A stretch of 64,000 nucleotides of DNA from Colletes latitarsis (Eukaryota; Arthropoda; Insecta; Hymenoptera; Colletidae): the NCBI RefSeq assembly GCF_051014445.1, contig NC_135141.1, positions 3,968,001 through 4,032,000 of the forward strand. Direction: 5' to 3'. Positions 50,401-62,088 of the stretch are shown here, piece by piece. The stretch's first letter is position 1, and each line of letters opens with the position of its first letter. Position numbers and translations under genes: made by a program. Under the pieces are notes generated by a model. That model was not told the origin of the DNA and ran no database searches. It worked only from the letters and a program-made list of their open reading frames with translations.

Positions 50401-50799
50401 TCAGATGCAGGCATAACCCAGACCTAACCCAGACCTAACCGGTGTGATCCTCTAAAATATTGATCGAAACCAGGTTTAATTGTCTGTTTCAGTGTGGTAC
50501 CACATTACTACGTGACTCAAACCCGAAAAAACCCAGGATCTGGCCAACAAGAATGCGAAGAAGGCAAAATCATGAGCCAGATGCGGGCATAACACAGACC
50601 TAACCCAGACCTAACCGGTTTTATCCTCTCAAATATTGATCGAAACCAGGTTTAGTTTACTGTTTCGTTGTGGTACCGCATTACTACGCCATTCAAACAG
50701 GGTAAAACCCAGGTCCTGGCCAACAAGTATGCGATGAAGGCTGAATCATGATCGAGATGCGGGCATAACCCAGACCAAACCCAGACCTAACCGGTGTTA
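47471..50799. repeat. Mixed satellite preceding the W units
   Basis: About 19 monomers assembled from several sources. 47830-48500 follows 54828-55498 (offset 6998, sharing GAAACCTTG and TTTCACAGTGG). A TCGATCGAAACTAGG monomer appears at about 48885 and about 49577, 692 bp (four monomers) apart. 49551-50260 follows 58274-58983 (offset 8723, sharing GTACCGACTTAC). Near 50698-50797 is a strongly diverged monomer with GCCATTCAAACAGGG and GAAGGCTGAATCATG. No gene or other element is visible. Confidence 0.82.
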
Positions 50800-53700
50800 T
50801 CCTCCAAAATATTGATCGAAACCAGGTTTAGTTGACTGTTACTGTGTGGTACCACATTACTACGTGATTCAAATCCGAAAAAACCCAGAATCTGTCCAAC
50901 AAGTATGCGAAGAAAGCAAAATCATGAGCCAGATGCGGGGATAACACAGACCTAACCCAGACCTAACCTGTTTTATCCTCTAAAATATTGATCGAAACCA
51001 GGTTTAGATGACTGTTTCGTTGTGGTACCGCATTACTACGTGATTCAAACACGAAAAAACCCAGGATCTGGCCATCAAATATACTAAGATGGCAAAATTA
51101 TGAGCCAGATGCGGGCATAAGCCAGACCTAAGCCAGACCTAACACGTGTCATCCTTTAAAATGTTGATCGAAACCAAGTTTAATGGACTGTTTCAGTGTG
51201 GTACCACATTACTACGTGACTCAAACCCGAAAAAACCCAGGATCTGGCCAACAAGTATGCGAAGAAGGCAAAATCTTGAGCCAGATGCGGTCATAAGCCA
51301 GACCTAACCGGTTTTGTCCTCTTAAATATTGATCGAAACCAGGCTTTATTGACTGTTACTGTGTGGTACCACATTACTACGTGATTCAAATCCGAAAAAA
51401 CCCAGGATCTGGCCAACAAGTACGCAAAGAAGGCAAAATCATGAGCCAGATGCGCGCATAACCCAGACCTAAACCAGACCTAACCAGTGTCATCCTCTAA
51501 AATATTGATCGAAACCAAGTTTAATGGGCGGTTTCAGTGTGGTACCACATTACTACGTGACTCAAACCCGAAAAAACCCAGGATCTGGCCAACAAGTATG
51601 CGAAGAAGGCAAAATCATGAGCCAGATGCGTGCATAACTCAGACCTAACCCAGACCTAACCGGTTTTATCCTGTAGAATATTGATCGAAACCAGCTTTAA
51701 TTGACTGTTTCAATGTGGTACAATATTACTACGTGATTCAAATTCGAGAAAACCCAGGATCTGGCCAACAAGTATGCGAAGAAGGCAAGATCATGAGCCA
51801 GATGCGGGCATAAGCCAGACCTAACCCAGACCTAACCGGTTTTACCCTCTAAAATATTGATTGAAACCTGGTTTTATTGACTGTTACTGTGTGGTACCAC
51901 ATCACTACGTGATTCAAACTGTAAAAAACCCAGGGTCTGGCCAACAAGTATGCGAAGAAGGCAAAATCATGAGCCAGATGCGGGGATAACACAGACCTAA
52001 CCCAGACCTAACCGGTATTATCCTCTAAAATATTGATCGAAACCAGGTTTTATTGACTGTTTCAATGTGGTACAATATTACTACGTGATTCAAATTCGAG
52101 AAAACCCAGGATCTGGCCAACAAGTATGCGAAGAAGGCAAGATCATGAGCCAGATGCGGGCATAAGCCAGACCTAACCCAGACCTAACCGGTGTTATCCT
52201 CCAAAATATTGATCGAAACCAAATTTAATGGATTGCTTCTGAGTGCTACCACATTACTACGTGATTCGAAACCGAAAAAACCCAGAATCTGGCCAACAAG
52301 TATGCGAAGAAGGCAAAATCATGAGCCAGATGCGGGGATAACACAGACCTAACCCAGACCTAACCTGTTTTATCCTCTAAAATATTGATCGAAACCAGGT
52401 TTAGTTGACTGTTTCGTTGTGGTACCGCATTACTACGTGATTCAAACACGAAAAAACCCAGGATCTGGCCATCAAATATACTAAGATGTCAAGATCATGA
52501 GCCAGATGCGTGCATAACCCAGACCTAACCCAGACCTAACCGGTTTTATCCTCTAAAATGTGGATCGAAACCATGTTTAATGGACTGTTTCAGTGTGGTA
52601 CCACATTACTACGTGACTCAAACCCGAAAAAACCCAGGTTCTGGCCAACAAGTATGCAAAGAAGGCAAAATCATGAGCCAGATGCGGGCATAACACAGAC
52701 CTAACCCAGACCTAACCGGTTATATCCTCTAAAATATTGATCGAAACCAGGTTTTGTTGACTGTTTCGTTGTGGTACCGACTTACTACGTGATTCAAACA
52801 GGGTAAAACCCAGGTTCTGGCCAACAAGTATGCGAAGAAGGCAAAATCATGAGCCAGATGCGGGCATAAGCCAGACCTAACCCAGCACTAACCTGTTTTA
52901 TCCTCTAAAATATTGATCGAAACCAGGTTTTATTGACTGTTACTGTGTGGTACCACATTACTGCGTGATTCAAATCCGAAAAAACCCAGGATCTGGCCAA
53001 CAAGTATGCAAAGATGGAAAAATCATGAGCCAGATGCGGGCATAACCCAGACCTAACCGGTTTTATCCTCTAAAATAGTGATCGAAACCAGGTTTTGTTG
53101 ACTGCTACTGTGTGGTACCACATTACTACGTGATTCAAATGCGAAAAAACCCAGGATCTGGCCAAGAAGTATACAAAGAAGGCAAAATCATGAGCCAGAT
53201 GCGCGCATAACCCAGACCTAACCCAGACCTAACCGGTGTCATCCTCTAAAATATTGATCGAAACCAAGTTTAATGGGCCGCTTCAGTGTGGTACCACATT
53301 ACTACGTGACTCAAACCCGAAAAACCCCAGGTTCTGGCCAACAAGTATGCGATGAAGGCAAAATCATGAGCCAGATGCGTGCATAACTCAGACCTAACCC
53401 AGACCTAACCGGTTTTATCCTCTAAAATAGTGATCGAAACCAGCTTTAATTGACTGTTTCAATGTGGTACAACATTACTACGTGATTCAAAACCGAAAAA
53501 ACCCAGGATCAGGCCAACAAGTATGCGAAGAAGGCAAAATCATGTGCCAGATGCAGGCATAACCCAGACCTAACCCAGACCTAACCGGTGTGATCCTCTA
53601 CAATATTGATCGATACCAGGTTTAATTGTCTGTTTCAGTGTGGTACCACATTACTACGTGACTCAAATCCGAAGAAACCCAAAATCTGGCCAACAAGTAT

Positions 53701-55695
53701 GCAAAGAAGGCAAAATCATGAGCCAGATGCGCGCATAACCCAGACCTAAACCAGACCTAACCGGTGTTATCCTCCAAAATATTGATCGAAACCAAGTTTA
53801 ATGGGCCGTTTCAGTGTGGTATCACATTACTACGTGATTCAAATCCGAAAAAACCCAAAATCTGGCCAACAAGTATGCAAAGAAGGAAAAATCATGAGCC
53901 AGATGCGGGCATAACCCAGACCTAACCGGTTTTATCCTCTAAAATATTGATCGAAATGAGGTTTAATTGACTGTTACTGTGTGGTGCCATATTACTACCT
54001 GACTCAAACCCGAAAAAACCCAGGATCTTGCCAACAAGTATTCAAAGAAGTCAAAATCATGTGCGAGATGCGGGCATAACCCAGACCTAACCCAGACCTA
54101 ACCGGTGTTATCCTCTAAAATGAGGATCGAAACCAGCTTTAGTTGACTGTTTCTGTGTGGTACCACATTACTACGTGATTCAAATCAGAAAAAACCCAGG
54201 ATCTGGCCAACAAGTATGCAAAGAAGGCAAAATCATGAGCCAGATGCGCGCATAACCCAGACCTAAACCAGACCTAGCCGGTGTCATCCTCTAAAATATT
54301 GATCGAGACCAAGTTTAATGGGTCGTTTCGGTGTGGTATCACATTACTACGTGACTCAAACCCGAAAAAAACCCAGGATCTGGCCAACAAGTATGCGAAG
54401 GAGGCATAATCATGAGCCAGATGCGGGGATAACACAGACCTAACCCAGACCTAAACGGTTTTATCCTCTAAAATATTGATTGAAACCTGGTTTTATTGAC
54501 TGTTACTGTGTGGTACCACATTACTACGTGATTCCATCCACAGAAAACCTAGGATCTGGCCAACAAGTACGCAAAGAAGGCAAAATCATGAGCCAGATGC
54601 GCCCATAACCCAGACCTAAACCAGACCTAACCGGTGTCATCCTCTAAAATATTGATCGAGACTAAGTTTAATGGGTCGTTTCGGTGTGGTATCACATTAC
54701 TACGTGACTCAAACCCGAAAAAAACCCAGGATCTGGCCAACAAGTATGCGAAGGAGGCATAATCATGAGCCAGATGCGGGCATAACCCAGACGTAACCCA
54801 GACCTAACCGGTTTCATCCTGTAGAATATTGATCGAAACCAGCTTTAATTGACTGTTTCAATGTGGTACAATATTACTACGTGATTCAAATTCGAGAAAA
54901 CCCAGGATCTGGCCAACAAGTATGCGAAGAAGGCAATATCATGTGCCAGATGCGGGCATAAGCCAGACCTAACCCAGACCTAAACGGTTTTATCCTCTAA
55001 AATATTGATTGAAACCTTGTTTTATTGACTGCTACTGTGTGGTACCACATTACTACGTGATTCAATCCACAGAAAACCTAGGATCTGGCCAACAAGAATG
55101 CGGAAAAGGTAAAATCATGAGCCAGATGCGGGCATAACGCAGACCTAACCCAGACCTCACCGGTGTTATCCTCTAAAATGTGGATCGAAGCCAGCTTTAA
55201 TTGACTGTTTCAGTGTGGTACCACATTACTACGTGACTCGAACCCGAAAAAACCCAGGTTCTGGCCAACAAGTATGCGAAGAAGGCAAATCATGAGCCAG
55301 ATGCGGGCATAAGCCAGACCTAACCCAGACCTAACCGGTGTTATCCTCTAAAATATTGGTCGAAACTAGGTTTAATTGACTGTTTCACAGTGGTACCACA
55401 TTACTACGTGATTCAAATCCGAAAAAACCCAGGATCTGGCCAACAAGTATGCGAAGAAGGCAAAATCTTGAGCCAGATGCGGGCATAACCCAGACCTAAA
55501 CCAAACCTAACCGGTGTTATCCTCTAAAATATTGATCGAAACTAGGTTTAATTGACTGTTTCACTGTGGTACCACATCACTACGTGATTCAAACTGGAAA
55601 AAACCCACGATCTGGCCAACAAGAATGCGAAGAAGGCAAAATCATGAGCCAGATGCGGGCATAACACAGACCTAACCCAGACCTAACCGGTTTTA
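50800..55695. repeat. Large tandem unit W, copy 1 (about 4.9 kb)
   Basis: Recurs as 55696-61613. Offsets step from 4896 to 4885 (loss of one 11-bp unit), then 5225 (two extra monomers in copy 2), 6095 (about five more) and 5918 (one monomer fewer) as the copies are followed rightward. Private markers: ATCAAATATACTAAG (51074, 52471), CTGTAGAATATTG, TACAATATTACTACG and GGTCGTTTCGG. Confidence 0.88.
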
Positions 55696-58600
55696 TCCTC
55701 CAAAATATTGATCGAAACCAGGTTTAGTTGACTGTTACTGTGTGGTACCACATTACTACGTGATTCAAATCCGAAAAAACCCAGAATCTGTCCAACAAGT
55801 ATGCGAAGAAGGCAAAATCATGAGCCAGATGCGGGGATAACACAGACCTAACCCAGACCTAACCTGTTTTATCCTCTAAAATATTGATCGAAACCAGGTT
55901 TAGTTGACTGTTTCGTTGTGGTACCGCATTACTACGTGATTCAAACACGAAAAAACCCAGGATCTGGCCATCAAATATACTAAGATGGCAAAATTATGAG
56001 CCAGATGCGGGCATAAGCCAGACCTAACCGGTGTCATCCTTTAAAATGTTGATCGAAACCAAGTTTAATGGACTGTTTCAGTGTGGTACCACATTACTAC
56101 GTGACTCAAACCCGAAAAAACCCAGGATCTGGCCAACAAGTATGCGAAGAAGGCAAAATCTTGAGCCAGATGCGGTCATAAGCCAGACCTAACCGGTTTT
56201 GTCCTCTTAAATATTGATCGAAACCAGGCTTTATTGACTGTTACTGTGTGGTACCACATTACTACATGATTCAAATCCGAAAAAACCCAGGATCTGGCCA
56301 ACAAGTACGCAAAGAAGGCAAAATCATGAGCCAGATGCGCGCATAACCCAGACCTAAACCAGACCTAAACAGTGTCATCCTCTAAAATATTGATCGAAAC
56401 CAAGTTTAATGGGCGGTTTCAGTGTGGTACCACATTACTACGTGACTCAAACCCGAAAAAACCCAGGATCTGGCCAACAAGTATGCGAAGAAGGCAAAAT
56501 CATGAGCCAGATGCGTGCATAACTCAGACCTAACCCAGACCTAACCGGTTTTATCCTGTAGAATATTGATCGAAACCAGCTTTAATTGACTGTTTCAATG
56601 TGGTACAATATTACTACGTGATTCAAATTCGAGAAAACCCAGGATCTGGCCAACAAGTATGCGAAGAAGGCAAGATCATGAGCCAGATGCGGGCATAAGC
56701 CAGACCTAACACAGACCTAACCGGTTTTACCCTCTAAAATATTGATTGAAACCTGGTTTTATTGACTGTTACTGTGTGGTACCACATCACTACGTGATTC
56801 AAACTGTAAAAAACCCAGGGTCTGGCCAACAAGTATGCGAAGAAGGCAAAATCATGAGCCAGATGCGGGGATAACACAGACCTAACCCAGACCTAACCGG
56901 TATTATCCTCTAAAATATTGATCGAAACCAGGTTTTATTGACTGTTTCAATGTGGTACAATATTACTACGTGATTCAAATTCGAGAAAACCCAGGATCTG
57001 GCCAACAAGTATGCGAAGAAGGCAAGATCATGAGCCAGATGCGGGCATAAGCCAGACCTAACCCAGACCTAACCGGTGTTATCCTCCAAAATATTGATCG
57101 AAACCAAATTTAATGGACTGCTTCTGAGTGCTACCACATTACTACGTGATTCGAAACCGAAAAAACCCAGGATCAGGCCAACAAGTATGCGAAGAAGGAA
57201 AAATCATGTGCCAGATGCGCGCATAACCCAGACCTAACCCAGACCTAACCGGTTTTATCCTCTAAAATGTGGATCGAAACCAAGTTTAATGGACTGTTTC
57301 AGTGTGGTACCACATTACTACGTGACTCAAACCCGAAAAAACCCAGGTTCTGGCCAACAAGTATGCGAAGAAGGCAAATCATGAGCCAGATGCGTGCATA
57401 ACCCAGACCTAACCGGTATTATCCTCTAAAATATTGATCGAAACCAGGTTTTATTGACTGTTACTGTGTGGTACCACATTACTACGTGATTCAAATCCGA
57501 AAAAACCCAGAATCTGGCCAACAAGTATGCGAAGAAGGCAAAATCATGAGCCAGATGCGGGGATAACACAGACCTAACCCAGACCTAACCTGTTTTATCC
57601 TCTAAAATATTGATCGAAACCAGGTTTAGTTGACTGTTTCGTTGTGGTACCGCATTACTACGTGATTCAAACACGAAAAAACCCAGGATCTGGCCATCAA
57701 ATATACTAAGATGTCAAGATCATGAGCCAGATGCGTGCATAACCCAGACCTAACCCAGACCTAACCGGTTTTATCCTCTAAAATGTGGATCGAAACCATG
57801 TTTAATGGACTGTTTCAGTGTGGTACCACATTACTACGTGACTCAAACCCGAAAAAACCCAGGTTCTGGCCAACAAGTATGCGAAGAAGGCAAATCACGA
57901 GCCAGATGCGTGCATAACCCAGACCTAACCCAGACCTAACCGGTTTTATCCTCTAAATATTGATCGAAACCAGGTTCTATTGACTGTTACTGTGTGGTAC
58001 CACATTACTACGTGATTCAAATCCGAAAAAACCCAGGATCTGGCCAACAAGTATGCGAAGAAGGCAAAATCTTGAGCCAGATGCGGGCATAAGCCAGACC
58101 TAACCGGTTTTGTCCTCTAAAATATTGATCGAAACCACCCTTTATTGACTGTTACTGTGTGGTACCACATTACTACGTGATTCAACTCCGAAAAAACCCA
58201 GGATGTGGCCAACAAGTATGCTAAGAAGGCAAAATCATGAGCCAGATGCGGGGATAACACAGACCTAACCCAAACCTTACCGGTGTTATCCTCTAAAATA
58301 TCGATCGAAACTAGGTTTAATTGACTGTTTCACTGTGGTACCACATCACTACGTGATTCAAACTGGAAAAAACCCAGGATCTGGCCAACAAGTATGCGAA
58401 GAAGGCAAAATCATGAGCCAGATGCGCGCACAACCCAGACCTAAACCAGACCTAACCGGTGTCATCCTCTAAAATATTGATCGAAACCAAGTTTAATGGG
58501 CAGTTTCAGTGTGGTATCACATTACAACGTGACTCAAACCCGAAAAAAACCCAGGATCTGGCCAACAAGTATGCGAAGAAGGCAAAATCATGAGCCAGAT

Positions 58601-61600
58601 GCGTGCATAACCCAGACCTATCCCAGACCTAACAGGTTTTGTCCTCTAAAATATTGATCGAAACCAGGATTTATTGACTGTTACTGTGTGGTACCACTTT
58701 ACTACGTGATTTAAATCCGAAAAAAACCCAGGATCTGGCCAACAAGTATGCAAAGAAGGCAAAATCATGAGCCAGATGCGGGCATAACACAGACCTAACC
58801 CAGACCTAACCGGTTATATCCTCTAAAATATTGATCGAAACCAGGTTTTGTTGACTGTTTCGTTGTGGTACCGACTTACTACGTGATTCAAACAGGGTAA
58901 AACCCAGGTTCTGGCCAACAAGTATGCGAAGAAGGCAAAATCATGAGCCAGATGCGGGCATAAGCCAGACCTAACCCAGCCCTAACCTGTTTTATCCTCT
59001 AAAATATTGATCGAAACCAGGTTTTATTGACTGTTACTGTGTGGTACCACATTACTGCGTGATTCAAATCCGAAAAAACCCAGGATCTGGCCAACAAGTA
59101 TGCAAAGATGGAAAAATCATGAGCCAGATGCGGGCATAACCCAGACCTAACCGGTTTTATCCTCTAAAATAGTGATCGAAACCAGGTTTTGTTGACTGCT
59201 ACTGTGTGGTACCACATTACTACGTGATTCAAATGCGAAAAAACCCAGGATCTGGCCAAGAAGTATACAAAGAAGGCAAAATCATGAGCCAGATGCGCGC
59301 ATAACCCAGACCTAACCCAGACCTAACCGGTGTCATCCTCTAAAATATTGATCGAAACCAAGTTTAATGGGCCGCTTCAGTGTGGTACCACATTACTACG
59401 TGACTCAAACCCGAAAAACCCCAGGTTCTGGCCAACAAGTATGCGATGAAGGCAAAATCATGAGCCAGATGCGTGCATAACTCAGACCTAACCCAGACCT
59501 AACCGGTTTTATCCTCTAAAATAGTGATCGAAACCAGGTTTAATTGTCTGTTTCAGTGTGGTACCACATTACTACGTGACTCAAATCCGAAGAAACCCAA
59601 AATCTGGCCAACAAGTATGCAAAGAAGGCAAAATCATGAGCCAGATGCGCGCATAACCCAGACCTAAACCAGACCTAACCGGTGTTATCCTCCAAAATAT
59701 TGATCGAAACCAAGTTTAATGGGCCGTTTCAGTGTGGTATCACATTACTACGTGATTCAAATCCGAAAAAACCCAAAATCTGGCCAACAAGTATGCAAAG
59801 AAGGAAAAATCATGAGCCAGATGCGGGCATAACCCAGACCTAACCGGTTTTATCCTCTAAAATATTGATCGAAATGAGGTTTAATTGACTGTTACTGTGT
59901 GGTGCCACATTACTACGTGACTCAAACCCGAAAAAACCCAGGATCTTGCCAACAAGTATTCAAAGAAGTCAAAATCATGTGCGAGATGCGGGCATAACCC
60001 AGACCTAACCCAGACCTAACCGGTGTTATCCTCTAAAATGTGGATCGAAACCAGCTTTAGTTGACTGTTTCTGTGTGGTACCACATTACTACGTGATTCA
60101 AATCCGAAAAAACCCAGGATCTGGCCAACAAGTATGCAAAGAAGGCAAAATCATGAGCCAGATGCGCGCATAACCCAGACCTAAACCAGACCTAGCCGGT
60201 GTCATCCTCTAAAATATTGATCGAGACCAAGTTTAATGGGTCGTTTCGGTGTGGTATCACATTACTACGTGACTCAAACCCGAAAAAAACCCAGGATCTG
60301 GCCAACAAGTATGCGAAGGAGGCATAATCATGAGCCAGATGCGGGGATAACACAGACCTAACCCAGACCTAAACGGTTTTATCCTCTAAAATATTGATTG
60401 AAACCTGGTTTTATTGACTGTTACTGTGTGGTACCACATTACTACGTGATTCCATCCACAGAAAACCTAGGATCTGGCCAACAAGTACGCAAAGAAGGCA
60501 AAATCATGAGCCAGATGCGCCCATAACCCAGACCTAAACCAGACCTAACCGGTGTCATCCTCTAAAATATTGATCGAGACTAAGTTTAATGGGTCGTTTC
60601 GGTGTGGTATCACATTACTACGTGACTCAAACCCGAAAAAAACCCAGGATCTGGCCAACAAGTATGCGAAGGAGGCATAATCATGAGCCAGATGCGGGCA
60701 TAACCCAGACGTAACCCAGACCTAACCGGTTTCATCCTGTAGAATATTGATCGAAACCAGCTTTAATTGACTGTTTCAATGTGGTACAATATTACTACGT
60801 GATTCAAATTCGAGAAAACCCAGGATCTGGCCAACAAGTATGCGAAGAAGGCAATATCATGTGCCAGATGCGGGCATAAGCCAGACCTAACCCAGACCTA
60901 AACGGTTTTATCCTCTAAAATATTGATTGAAACCTTGTTTTATTGACTGCTACTGTGTGGTACCACATTACTACGTGATTCAATCCACAGAAAACCTAGG
61001 ATCTGGCCAACAAGAATGCGGAAAAGGTAAAATCATGAGCCAGATGCGGGCATAACGCAGACCTAACCCAGACCTCACCGGTGTTATCCTCTAAAATGTG
61101 GATCGAAGCCAGCTTTAATTGACTGTTTCAGTGTGGTACCACATTACTACGTGACTCGAACCCGAAAAAACCCAGGTTCTGGCCAACAAGTATGCGAAGA
61201 AGGCAAATCATGAGCCAGATGCGGGCATAAGCCAGACCTAACCCAGACCTAACCGGTGTTATCCTCTAAAATATTGGTCGAAACTAGGTTTAATTGACTG
61301 TTTCACAGTGGTACCACATTACTACGTGATTCAAATCCGAAAAAACCCAGGATCTGGCCAACAAGTATGCGAAGAAGGCAAAATCTTGAGCCAGATGCGG
61401 GCATAACCCAGACCTAAACCAAACCTAACCGGTGTTATCCTCTAAAATATTGATCGAAACTAGGTTTAATTGACTGTTTCACTGTGGTACCACATCACTA
61501 CGTGATTCAAACTGGAAAAAACCCACGATCTGGCCAACAAGAATGCGAAGAAGGCAAAATCATGAGCCAGATGCGGGCATAACACAGACCTAACCCAGAC

Positions 61601-61613
61601 CTAACCGGTTTTA
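55696..61613. repeat. Large tandem unit W, copy 2 (5918 bp)
   Basis: Keeps the order of copy 1 but is about 1 kb longer because of extra monomers at about 57168-57509 and about 57870-58760. 59534-61613 follows 53616-55695 at a constant offset of 5918 with few differences. ATCAAATATACTAAG occurs at 55970 and 57696. Confidence 0.88.
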
Positions 61614-62088
61614 TCCTCCAAAATATTGATCGAAACCAGGTTTAGTTGACTGTTACTGTGTGGTACCACATTACTACGTGATTCAAATCCGAAAAAACCC
61701 AGAATCTGTCCAACAAGTATGCGAAGAAGGCAAAATCATGAGCCAGATGCGGGGATAACACAGACCTAACCCAGACCTAACCTGTTTTATCCTCTAAAAT
61801 ATTGATCGAAACCAGGTTTAGTTGACTGTTTCGTTGTGGTACCGCATTACTACGTGATTCAAACACGAAAAAACCCAGGATCTGGCCATCAAATATACTA
61901 AGATGGCAAAATTATGAGCCAGATGCGGGCATAAGCCAGACCTAACCGGTGTCATCCTTTAAAATGTTGATCGAAACCAAGTTTAATGGACTGTTTCAGT
62001 GTGGTACCACATTACTACGTGACTCAAACCCGAAAAAACCCAGGATCTGGCCAACAAGTATGCGAAGAAGGCAAAATCTTGAGCCAGA
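61614..62088. repeat. Partial third copy of unit W
   Basis: Follows 55696-56170 at offset 5918, including ATCAAATATACTAAG at 61888. It stops near 62088 at ATCTTGAGCCAGATGCG, where the next bases differ. Confidence 0.87.
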
